From Rhodocollybia butyracea (taxonomy: Eukaryota; Basidiomycota; Agaricomycetes; Agaricales; Omphalotaceae), in assembly GCA_015501585.1 (NCBI GenBank), contig JADNRY010000006.1, positions 310,001-374,000 on the forward strand: 64,000 nt of DNA. The letters run 5' to 3'. The stretch's first letter is position 1, and every line of letters starts with the position of its first letter. A model generated the notes under the pieces. That model saw only the letters and a list, made by a program, of their open reading frames with translations, ran no database searches and was not told the origin of the DNA. Below, in pieces: positions 48,228 to 58,710 of the stretch. The position numbers and the translations under genes were made by a program.

Positions 48228-48358
48228 CATCAGGAAAAAGTCCTAAAGCCCAGGCTCCCCAAAGACACCCCCCCAGATACCCAGGCTCCCCCAGGGCAGC
48301 TCCTGAGGATTGGGGGGGTGTCTCTGGGGAGCCTGGGCTTTAGGACTTTTTCCTGATG
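48228..48358. mobile_element. MITE A, 131-bp palindromic element in the pol region
   Basis: It starts CATCAGGAAAAAGTCCTAAA and ends with the near-exact reverse complement. The arms are about 45 bp (including CAGGCTCCCC) with a C/G-run centre. TA lies on both sides (48226-48227, 48359-48360). Removing it and one TA rejoins ...CSYQCPKKFC in the coding frame. Confidence 0.9.
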
Positions 48359-48759
48359 TAAGAACATGCAGCAATAGTTTTCGAAGCATTTATAATCTGA
48401 ATTTTAGCCATAACCAAAGAAGGAAGTTCCTCAGTGTGTGGGATCAGTTCAAAGATAGGGCGGTACTTAGCTTTCAACGTGTCCTCAAGTTTCTTGAGCT
48501 TCTCAAAGATGGCAATATCTTCAATGTGTTCTTTAACAGCAGCAACGAGATCTGTTTTATCCTTTTCCAGTGGAAAGTCTGGGCAAATCAAAGCGCAAAC
48601 AGATTTCAATTCATGGACTAGTTTGCGGTGATGTTCACGAGTCCTATTCTTAACCTTAGCCAAGTTGGCATTCAAGGAAACCTTGTTTTTGGATTCAAAT
48701 ATACGTAAGCGTTTCAGTACAGTAGGATTAAAAAGATCATACCCCAAGGGGTGTGAGTA

Positions 48760-49330
48760 CAAGTTCGAGTGAAGTAGTCAATAGCTAAATGATTGTGGGA
48801 GAGCCAGGGGAGGCCCAAGATGAGTTGTGTACACAAGCCAGGAGCGATTAAGAAGGGAATGGAACATGAAGTGAAAGTTCCATCAAGAGAAGAAAGTTTA
48901 ATAGAGACATATTCAGTTAACGAGGAGTCTGATTTGGAAGAAAATGCAGATGATACAGGTTCAGGTGTAGGAGGTTTGAAATGTTTGAGGCCAAGATGGT
49001 CCACCAAATCCAGATGAATTAATGTGAGGTGCGCACCATCATCTAAGAGAGGGCAAACAGTCAGTGGAAAGTCTAAATGGGGGCCAGAGACATGGCAACG
49101 CCACCTGAAGTGGGGAAGTTTATAAGGGACTTGACTTACAGAGATCTCGTCTTTGGAGTCAGAACCTTCAAGGACAGCAGAAACAATGTTAGAGTTCTCC
49201 TCATCTGAAGAATCAATTCCAACAGCAGCAACAGTAGACTTGGATTTCCCCTTGCAGCGACAAGCAGAGTCCACATCCGCCTGAGTGAGCTCACAATAGT
49301 TTTCACCTGTCAGGGGAGGGAACTTGTGCG
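48760..49330 (-). pseudogene. Retroviral-type aspartic protease region
   Basis: The active-site-like motif is CPLLDDGAHLTLIHLDLVDH, where families normally have D-S/T-G. LILGLPWLSHNHLAIDY is the typical C-terminal signature. The motif reads D-D-G-A, so the catalytic strand is changed but the Asp and Gly are kept. It is preceded by the Cys-rich stretch that follows Gag. Confidence 0.75.
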
Positions 49331-49364
49331 TATCAGACCAGGTGCAACAATCTACAAAGAACTG

Positions 49365-50348
49365 TCAGCATTTATGACAACCAGAGTTCTTATTGAGTAG
49401 TGTGCATTCGTTGTCAGTGAGCTTTGGGGGATGATTGATGGAAGGTGTAGAAGTAGAACCGGTGGCTTTATTGGAGCGTTTTCCGGATGCATGGTTACCA
49501 GCAGAGGAGTTGGTCAAGGGGGTGGAGGAACAGGAGGCAGGGTTAGAACAATTTGCGATCTGCTGGGCAATGTCAAAGATGCGACAGTTCTGGGAGCTAT
49601 GATCCTCATCAAGTAGTGCAAGCTTGGCACTAAACATACTGAAAGTCATTGAAAATAGAGGATGAGAGTCCTTCAATTTAATGTGAGTATGGCAAGCCTT
49701 GATAAGGCGAGTGCCAAGGTCTGCGTCAATACCATTCTCGAAAATTTCACAAAGGTTTTCATCAGATTGTTTGCAGGGTGAGTTGAGCAAGAGATTTGCA
49801 TGGGAAATAATTTCATTGGCGAAGTTAAAGACAGTCTGAGGAGGGTTGGATTCGACATCGAGGCGATGAGTTCTCAGTTTCTTGTGAAAGGATTTGTACC
49901 AGTCTCGGTCAAGAACGATTGGATTATCCCAAAGCTTTGCCATGAAGACCTTGAAAGTTAGTTTGCAGAGCATGACTTTATTGGCTTCAAGCCAACTATC
50001 AATCCTTGGGTCCGCAAAACAGCCCCAGAGGCGGGTGACCTGTTCTTCAGGAGCAATATTCTTGTGGAGGAAATGGCTCTTGGCAAGTCGCTTGAATTCC
50101 GGGAGGAGCTCAGGTGTAATTTTGCCAGCTGTAACACAAGGAGGTGTGGAATGTTCATTGGCTGGGATAATGAGCTCAGCCCAGTCGGATTTCTGTTTCA
50201 TAGTCACAGTTCGGAAGGTCAATACAAGATTGTTGTCAGAGTCTGTGTTGGTGTGAGGATGATGCTTCAGGGAGACAGGCGAGGAAGATCTGGAATGATA
50301 ATCGGACAATTGGTGTAACGGAATACTGGTTTCATGAAAGAAGGGCAA
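49365..50348 (-). pseudogene. Gag of the chromovirus
   Basis: A 327-codon frame with the retrotransposon Gag core (PEEQVTRLWGCFADPRIDSW, FKVFMAKLWDNPIVLDRDW, TVFNFANEIISHANLLLN). It is followed by a Ser/Thr-rich linker and the start of a Cys-knuckle region (NSGCHKC). The frame ends in TGA followed by CAG, and the sequence continues in the same frame (QFFVD...). The stop is therefore likely a CGA to TGA mutation within the zinc-knuckle region. Confidence 0.85.
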
Positions 50349-50441
50349 GGCGCTGAGGCTAGCGGTGGCCCTGTAGGGACTGGCAGTCAGTAAAGGTCAA
50401 AAGTACAGGGTCTGGGACAAGGACAGGGTCTAGGACAGGTA

Positions 50442-50555
50442 CATCAGGAAAACATCCTAAAGCCCAGGCTCCCCAGAGACACCCCCCCAATCCTAGGCAA
50501 CCTGAGGTAACCTGGGTATCTGGGGAGCCTGGGCTTTAGGAACTTTTTCCTGATG
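50442..50555. mobile_element. MITE B, 114-bp palindromic element upstream of Gag
   Basis: Same family as MITE A: arms CATCAGGAAAA...CCTAAAGCCCAGGCTCCCC and the reverse complement, with TA on both flanks (50440-50441, 50556-50557). The centre differs and is shorter than in MITE A. Confidence 0.9.
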
Positions 50556-50891
50556 TAGGGGGATGCTTACAAGATTTGAGCCCTCGTTGAAGCCAGGATG
50601 AGCAATGAGTAACGTGTAAGGTGACTATATGCGGGATATTCAATAATAATAATGAATTTTTATTAAAGGTGAGTTGATTTTTGAGGCGAAGGAATGAAGG
50701 GAGTAAGTCAAACCGACTGAAAAGGTAACAAGAAGGGAACAAAGATATATACCCGTCTGATTCTATCAGTCTCTTTCCAGATATCCAGATTGAGAGCCAA
50801 GGTGAGAGTCTGAAGGAGAAAAGAAAGAAGCAAAAAAAGATTTTCGTCAGCAACGTCGACATGACCCATTTGTGAGATATTTAAAAAAAAG

Positions 50892-51140
50892 TGGAAGCCT
50901 GCGTACAGGCAACACTAGAAAACTGAGATAGAAAGAGATGAACTCACGATCACACAAGGTTAACAAGATGTGGTATTAAGATGGTAGCTATCAAGTAGAG
51001 AAGATGGGAGTCAGGAAGAAGGAACCGTAATGTAAAGTAGTGATACTTATACATATCGATAACGTGACGTGAATATGAAAGCATGTGATCGATAGCGCGA
51101 CGTGAGGTGTGAGGGTAGTAACACGTAGAGCGTGCTTACA
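50892..51140 (-). repeat. 5' LTR of the chromovirus (249 bp)
   Basis: Partner of 43201-43460. Transcription from it would run leftward, away from UBA1. The AATAC target duplication follows at 51141-51145. Confidence 0.95.
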
Positions 51141-51484
51141 AATACCACGACAAAGTCGGACAGCCAATATACAAATTTATGAATTTCATGTGCATAAACG
51201 GGACTCGGAATCCAAATGTTATTTAGCACCATTTGCGGGCCATGTGTGAGGACCAGGGTAGTTGCAACCACGGCTGATATACTACGCTCAACGATACACT
51301 ACAGTCTTAAAATAAAAGAACGCCTCCGGGACCGATCGGATAAGTGTGGCAGTGACTCAGACACATATAGGTGTGACTAAGTGGCAGCACGTGATAGGCT
51401 TAGGTGGGGCGCGCAAGCTCTTGCGTTTCTTCATCTTCTTCATCCAGCTCACTAATCATATCAACGAATTACAATCTGTAACCG
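51141..51484. promoter_or_regulatory. 5' flank of UBA1 left after retrotransposon insertion
   Basis: Only 344 bp separate the LTR end from the UBA1 start codon, so any more distal UBA1 control sequence now lies beyond 7.9 kb of element. A CACGTGATAG stretch (an E-box-like CACGTG) is present near 51389-51398. Confidence 0.45.
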
Positions 51485-54400
51485 ATGAGCAACATACCAT
51501 CTTCTGAAAGCATGGACATTGACGAGACGGCCATCGATGAAGGCCTTTATTCTCGCCAGCTGTGCGTCCGTTCTCATTTTCCTGATTCTCATTTTCATGA
51601 CTCTTTTTACAGCTACGTGCTCGGACACGAAGGTAAGACTGGGATAAACTTGCTCCGAGACTGGCGCTCACTCTCGATTCAGCCATGAAGAGAATGGCCG
51701 CTTCAAATGTCCTAATAGTCGGAATGCAGGGTTTAGGTGTCGAAATAGGTCGCGTCATTCTCCTTTACTTTGTAGCAAATATATTGAAATCAGTGCAGCA
51801 AAGGATATTGTTCTTGCGGGAGTTAAATCCGTCACTGTGTATGACCCAGAACCAGTCAAGATTGAAGATCTGAGCTCTCAGGTGCTTTTTGCCACAACTT
51901 TTCATTTTGCGATTGGAACTCAAGTGATACGATAGTTCTTCTTACGTGAAAACGATGTTGGGAAGCCTCGTGCAGAAGTGACGGTTCCTAGATTGGCAGA
52001 ATTAAACGCTTATGTACCAGTGCGCAACTTGGGTGGACAGACTGGACAGGAGATCACTGTGGATCTCGTGAAAGGCTTTCAGGTGAACTCGAATCTTGTA
52101 TGGCTAGTGATGTACTCTGATCTCGTCGTATTTATAGGTGGTTGTGCTGTGTAACGCGTCATACGCCAAACAACTCGAAATCAACGACTGGACACATCAG
52201 AATGGTATCCCTTTCATCGCCACTGAAACGCGTGGTTTGTTTGGGTAAGACTAATCACACCCGTGTTTTCAAGTCTCAAACGGTTTATAGTTCTGTTTTC
52301 AATGACTTTGGGCCCAAGTTTACTTGTGTCGACCCAACTGGAGAACAGCCCTTAACGGGTATGGTTGTATCTGTCGACAAGGCAGGTCATCGTTCTGCGT
52401 TTCCCTATTCATAATAAATCGTTGTTTTTAGGATCAAGATGCTCTCGTTACGTGTCTAGATGAAACCCGACACGGACTTGAAGATGGAGACTTTGTGACG
52501 TTCTCAGAAATCCAGGGGATGACAGAGCTGAACGGATGTGAACCACGCAAAGTTTCAGTCAAAGGCCCCTACACTTTCACTATTGGGGACACAACAGGAC
52601 TCGGGGACTATATTCGGGGTGGTATCTTCACGCAAGTAAAGATGCCTAAAATTCTCGATTTTGCAAGTACTACTTCAATATCAGGGTCTTACTCTCTAAC
52701 CGCGTTTTTTTAGAAATCGCTCAGGGAGTCCCTGCAAAACCCAGAATATTTCATTACTGACTTTGCCAAATTCGACCGTCCCGCTACGCTTCATGCAGGC
52801 TTCCAGGCGCTTTCTAAATTCTATGATGATCACAAGCGCCTCCCCAAGCCGCGTAATGACCAGGACGCCAAGGCAGTTGTAGCTATCGCCAAAAAGATCG
52901 ATGCCGACGCAGATGAAAAGATCGTAACTCAACTTGCTTATCAGGCGACTGGTGATTTATCGCCTGTAATTGCTGTTATTGGTGCCTTTGTCGCGCAAGA
53001 GGTCCTGAAAGCATGCTCTGCTAAATTCCATCCCATGCAACAGCATATGTACTTTGATTCTCTCGAATCGCTCCCTGGTGTGCTTCCATCCGAGGCAGAG
53101 TGTCAACCTGTAGGCTCAAGATACGATGGGTCGCTCGCTGTGTTCGGCAAGACTTTCCAGGAGAAGATTTCCAATCACCGGCAGTTCTTGGTTGGTTCTG
53201 GTGCCATTGGTTGTGAAATGCTCAAGAACTGGAGTATGATGGGACTTGCATGTGGTCCCAAGGGTGCGATTCAGGTCACCGATCTCGATACCATCGAAAA
53301 GAGTAATCTCAATCGACAGTTCTTGTTCAGAGCCAAAGATTTGGGTAGGTTCAAGGCTGAGGTTGCTGCTATGGCTGTTTCCAACATGAACAAGGATTTA
53401 AGCGGGAAGATAACGACTAGACAGGATGCAGTCGGTCACGATACTGAAGGTGATATCATATCGATTTGGTTTGAGTAGTCACTCACTTCAGAGTAGGCAT
53501 CTACAACGAGGATTTCTTTGACAACATCGATGGTGTGACGAACGCTCTGGACAACGTGAAAGCACGTGAGTATTTTTTTTTTTACATGGAAGGTATTCCG
53601 TCCAATGACTATGATGTTTTAGGTCTTTACATGGACCAAAGATGTGTCTTCTATCTGAAGCCATTAGTTGATTCGGGCACCCTTGGAACCAAAGGAAATG
53701 TCCAAGTTGTTATTCCCTATCTGACGGAATCATACGCATCATCACAGGACCCGCCTGAGAAAGAGACTCCTTCTTGTACAATTAAGAACTTCCCCAACGC
53801 CATCCCCCACACCATTGAGGTATGTGAATTTCTAGCATTTTTTGCTTCTAAATTGACTAGTTTCCTGTTAGTGGAGTCGAACACAGTTCGATGACCTCTT
53901 CGTTAAGCCTGCTCAAGCTGTCAATTCGTACCTTTCAGAGCCCGACTACCTGGAGAAGACGCTCAAATATTCCGGCCAACAGAAGGAGCAAGTAGAGCAA
54001 CTCGTTTCTCACCTGGTCACCAACAAGCCGATAACGTTTGAAGAGTGCATTATCTGGGCCCGTCTCCAATTCGAGGAGAAATATAACAATGAGATCCGTC
54101 AATTGCTTTTCAGTCTGCCGAAGGATGCCGTTGGCAGTAACGGACAACCGTTTTGGAGTGGTCCCAAACGTGCACCAGAAGCCATCACTTTCAACTCCAA
54201 CGACGTGAGTATTTTGTCTAAACATTGGAAAGCATGGCTTTTAACAGTCTTACAGCCTCTTCACCTCTCCTACATTGTGTCCGCCGCAAATCTTCACGCT
54301 TACAACTACGGTCTCAAGGGTGAAAGTGACCTCAACGTCTACCGAAAAGTAGCTGACTCCGTCATCGTTCCCGAGTTCACACCCAAGAGCGGTGTGAAAG

Positions 54401-55349
54401 TTCAAATTAACGACAACGAACCCGTTACAAATGAAGGACCTTCTAATGCTGGTAAATATATTCAAAATGTACATGTATTTTTTGTACTCATTTGAATATA
54501 GAAGATGAACTTGCAGAACTTAATGCGAAGCTTCCGCCCCCTCTTCTCTGGCTGGATACCGCCTGAACCCTGTCGAGTTTGAGAAGGACGATGACACGAA
54601 TCACCACATCGACTTCATTACTGCCGCATCCAACCTCCGTGCTACCAACTATAGCATCACTCCTGCTGACAGGCATACGACAAAGCAGATTGCTGGGAAA
54701 ATCATTCCTGCCATTGCTACCACCACATCACTGGTGACTGGTTTGGCATGTCTCGAGCTTTACAAGGTGAGCGTCCTGGGAATTTTTTGTTCGACTCGCC
54801 TAATGACGTTTCTATAGATCATTGACAGCAAAGTAAAGCTTGACGACTACAAGAACGGATTCGTAAACATCGCGCTGCCGTTCTTTGGATTCTCCGAGCC
54901 TATTGCTGCGGCTAAGAACAAGTACAACAAGACAGAGTGGACGCTCTGGGATCGTTTCACGTTTAAAAACGACCCAACGTTGAAAGAAATCATGGATTGG
55001 TTCAAAAAGGAACACAAACTTGATGTTTCGATGGTCAGTCAGGGTGTGAGCATGCTTTGGAGCTCGTTCGTCGCAAAAAAGAAAGTAGGCCTCTTTGTTG
55101 ACTACACGGTATTTCGTCAAACTCACTATTTAGTAGAGCGAGGAGCGTTTACCGATGAAGTTCAGCAAACTCGTAGAGCATGTGAGCAAGAAACCTGTTA
55201 GTCCTGACATCAAAAGTTTGACCGTTGAGGTCATGGTCATGGACGAGGAAGGCGAAGATGTTGAGGTATAGTACCGCTTTCCAGCTTCAAATCCTTGGCT
55301 TACCTTAACTGGTCCGTTTCAGGTACCATTTATTGTTGTTAATATCTGA
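51485..55349 (+). CDS. UBA1: Ubiquitin-activating enzyme E1 (one frameshift near 54537)
   Basis: Activates ubiquitin with ATP and passes it to E2 enzymes. It starts [20 protein letters not shown] and LYSRQL; the next exons give [20 protein letters not shown] and [16 protein letters not shown] (inactive adenylation half). The first catalytic Cys region is absent from the short exons, as expected. The active adenylation half has [20 protein letters not shown] and [20 protein letters not shown]. The catalytic Cys is in [19 protein letters not shown]. The ubiquitin-fold domain reads [12 protein letters not shown] ... [20 protein letters not shown] and ends VPFIVVNI at 55349. At CCCCC (54537-54541) one C appears to be missing. 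Without it the frame stops at 54563-54565; with it, [20 protein letters not shown] continues. About a dozen short introns are present. Confidence 0.93.
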
Positions 55350-56415
55350 AGACTCGTGGTTGGAATTTTCATGTACCTAACCAGAATTTGTATCTACCAC
55401 TTATCATGAATCTGTAAATTCCTGCTAATTTCCATGCTCTCTTGGGAGATTACGGGCTAATGAAGATACTCACCTAGTCACATTTAGTCCTTTGGTAGTC
55501 ATAAGCGTACAGCCGAACTCAACGAGCCTGGCGGCGTACGGAAGGTGAAACATGTCGACGATGGTCAGCTCCTGCGAAGGGTGCTTGACATATGTAAATA
55601 GACAACAGAAGCAGCTGCCCATCCTATGTTGTATTGGCATGAGATAACAGCGATAACAATCAAGTGACAACAAGGGGTCGAAGGAGTTAGAAGGGGGTTG
55701 AGCGGACTGACTGGGAAGAGTGGGACGACTAGGGAGGGGGTATCGGACGGAGGAAAATATATGGAAAACCATACTAGTAAAGTGAAGAAGCACCGAAGAG
55801 ACTGTAAAGCCATGTAAAGCGAATGAAATACGTATGTAGTCGGATTTTTTTGAATTTTTTTCCAAGGCTGTTGGTAGAGTTCGTAAAAAAAAAAAATAAT
55901 AAGCACAAAAAGAACCATCGAGTTGTTCTCAAGTGTATGAGATATACTGAGACGAAAGCCCATCATGACCAGATTAGAACGGAATAAATACCGGGCAGAA
56001 CTAGGAAGAAACATTAGATGAAAGAAACGGAAACTTCATATTCTGTCGGTCGTGCATCTCAAGGCCAAAGCATGGAAGAAGTGCACGATATGACACGGTG
56101 ATTCTGCCAGCGCCATGTTTAGATGACCATCATCGAAGGAGGATGAGAAAAAGTACAGGGTGAAATTGCCACGGTGAAGGCACAGAAGCCAGTGAAAAAG
56201 TGACGCGACGCAAAGAGTGTCGGATATTGACAAGAGGGACTGAGACACAAGTACATGAGGAAAAATGAATCGAACGCAATTATGGCCATATCTGGACGAA
56301 TGTAAGTTATCGTTGCGATGGCAGATGTTGCCCAGGCGCGATCTAGAGGAGCTGAAAATGCTATTGCTCCTGTGAAGCAGAGAGAAAGAGACGATAAAAA
56401 TGTGAGATGATAAGT
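55350..56415. other. Intergenic, 1.07 kb between convergent genes
   Basis: It holds the 3' flanks of UBA1 and of the second cyclin. There is a poly-A run near 55886-55897. I see no supported coding frame; the 131- to 149-codon minus frames at 55470-56014 and 56036-56431 are hydrophobic, with no family signature. Confidence 0.5.
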
Positions 56416-58710
56416 TCAGGTTCTCAACCAATTAGATTGATAGGTGGCAGTAGGATGAGGTGCGAATGCCGGAGCACCGTAGACGTAGTGACCGGGCAAC
56501 CCCCATGACATCTCTGCACCTTGTGGTAAAGACGGTAACTCGTTGGCAGTCATGCGAAGGTCACTACACCTGTATTCAAATTGGGATTGAGAATAAGAGC
56601 GCGCATGATTACACAATTGTGAAGTATCCCGAGAATAAGTTTGCGAGCGTGGCTGCGATAATGCAAATGGGACAATCAATGGAGGACAAGGATGATACGT
56701 CGGCCCCTGAGGAGGCTGAAGGGGCGCGAAATCGAAAAAGTGACCAGCAATCGGTAACGGTTTGGCTGTAAATGGCGCGTTGGGAATCCAGGTTTGCGCC
56801 GCGTAGCTAAAATCATGAGCAGGCTGATACTGGGGATGAACTTGGTATGAGGGGACCGGTACAAGCCCAGGTGTGGGTTGCACTGCAACATAGCGACCGT
56901 AAGGGTGGTTGCTCTCTCGCAGAATTGGTTCATCACCTGCGGGGCTCCACTTGGCGGGAGGAGGAAGGGTTTTTGCTACAGCCGGCTTATGCATTTCCCA
57001 GCGCTGATCGACAGACACGTTCTCTGAAATGCGAGTCGAGCTTGCACCACTAACTCGGCGCTTGGGAACGTACTCCTCTCTCAGAGGACCATCCTCATCA
57101 AGATCGATCTCGAGAGCGTCAATCTTTTGAGCCTGTGCTTTTTCCTGTTTTTCCTTGCGGCGTTCATCGAGGCCGAGAAATATAGGTTGTGGGTGAGAGC
57201 GGTCGAAGTTACAAGCGCTTGGTGCATTCATAATCTCCTCCATTGCAAGTCTGATGATGAGATGCGGGTTGGTGGAAGGTCTCGAAATGGGTTGACGATG
57301 AGAGGGTGATGACAAAGATAAATGATACGACAACATATGAGAGAGCCAATCGGACCAGTCACTGGCAGAGATCGAGAGGTCATAACCGAATATCTCTAAC
57401 GTTAGGGATTCCAACTTGTTCAGAGTCTGAACTGGTACGTTTGAGATGCTATGCCTGGATGAACAAACGTGAATAAAGTTAGGGATCGGGGTATAACAGG
57501 AATCACGTACCATGTTTTGTTAGAGAATGTATGGTCGTCCAGCCATTTGTTGGCGAGCATGCATCCGAGAACAATCAAACGGAAAGGGGCGGTGTTCTCT
57601 GTTGCATCCCGGTCGAGCCCGTCATTTTCACCAAGCAATGCAATTCTGAATCGCAACTCCTTCGCATGCTCGATGTTGTCAACTGCACTAAAATACACGG
57701 GCAACCTGACAATGTACCACAAGGCCAGGAAAATGGCAGAGGGTTGTAATAAGGTCGAGAGCAACAACGAGTGAATTGATGTGGAGAGATAGCCTGGAGG
57801 ACAAACTGCATAGATCTTGGAAGAACTGAGTCTTAAAAATATAGATCTTAGTCAAAGACAATGAATTTAATTGGGTACTCGGTACTGACCTGGGTCTAAC
57901 AAGGAACGAAGGAACGTTGGTGCCGGTAGTGCAAGCCTTCCACACGAAGTTGGCAATCCACTCGGACAGAGGCTCGGAGAGTTTCCTATATCCTGAGGTA
58001 GCAGTAGGAGTCACCAGCTCCAGAGCCGGAGCAGGCGCAGGAACGGGCTCCTTCTGTAAATCCAAATCGGGCTGAGCAGGATGGAAACGATAGCCATTGT
58101 CCTCCGCAACGTACGAACACTCGAAGGGTGCCGAATACGGAACTGAGCTTACTGCCCGATCAATAAAGTCACCGAAAGGAGTAAGTGGTTCGATTGGACT
58201 CGATGACGCTTCATGCAAGCTCCGGGATTCGGGAGACTCTTCTTCGAATATGGGTGTGAACACGCCTCGGTCATTTTCGTCGTCGCTGACGGAGTCCATA
58301 TTTGTGGCAATGGAAAGTGCCTTGTCTTCCAAAGAAGTGTGCATTTCGATTTCAGTTGTGGCGACGTCACCGGACTGCAAGAGAGCTGCAAAGGGCGGAA
58401 CACACGCTTCAGCGCGAGGTCCTTTAATAGCAGGCGCGTTGTCCGCGACGGCCAACCCTTTCTGAAAATCCTGCCCTGAAAACGAATGAGAGTCGTCTTC
58501 CTCCCAGATTCTAGGCTTACTTCTCCTCCAAGAAGGTAGGGAATTAATCCACTGTTCCCTAGTGCCAAACGAGGGCGGAGGCCCAGTCGGCAACAGAGGC
58601 AGAGTGCCGGTCAGATCCTGGAAAGAGTGATTGACGCCGTTGTCAGAAAGGTGAGACTTGATGACAAGATGGACGGGTTGTTTGGATGGGAAAGGAACGG
58701 GAACTGGCAT
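56416..58710 (-). CDS. PCL/PHO80-like cyclin (second of two in the window)
   Basis: A cyclin-box protein on the minus strand. The start MPVPVPFPSKQPVHLVIKSH at 58710 is preferred over the more upstream in-frame Met at 58752. The N-terminal 330 residues are acidic and Ser/Pro-rich. An intron near 57833-57890 joins FLVRPR to LSSSKIYAVCPPGYLSTSI. The cyclin box continues as PSAIFLALWYIVRLPVYFSA, RLIVLGCMLANKWLDDHTFS and, after another intron, LNKLESLTLEIFGYDLSISA. The C-terminus has a Pro/Tyr-rich region (PYGRYVAVQPTPGLVPVPSY) and ends QSNWLRT at 56416. The block FKWLDD/NKWLDD and the ending WNISVS/YDLSIS match the cyclin at 41068-42677, so the two are paralogs. Confidence 0.8.

Larger units (their letters stand above)
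43201..51140 (-). mobile_element. Ty3/gypsy chromovirus, degenerate, with nested insertions
   Basis: A 7.9-kb LTR retrotransposon on the minus strand, flanked by a perfect 5-bp duplication AATAC (43196-43200 and 51141-51145). The LTRs are 249 bp (right, 5') and 260 bp (left, 3') with TG...CA ends on the element's strand. A purine-rich tract adjoins the 3' LTR. The internal order Gag, protease, reverse transcriptase, RNase H, integrase and chromodomain defines the Ty3/gypsy chromovirus class. Coding is broken by in-frame TGA codons (43709, 45287 and the end of Gag at 49365) and frame breaks. It is further interrupted by two solo LTRs and two MITEs. I could not see a convincing tRNA-primer binding site after the 5' LTR. 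It is not able to encode its own movement as it stands. Confidence 0.95.
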
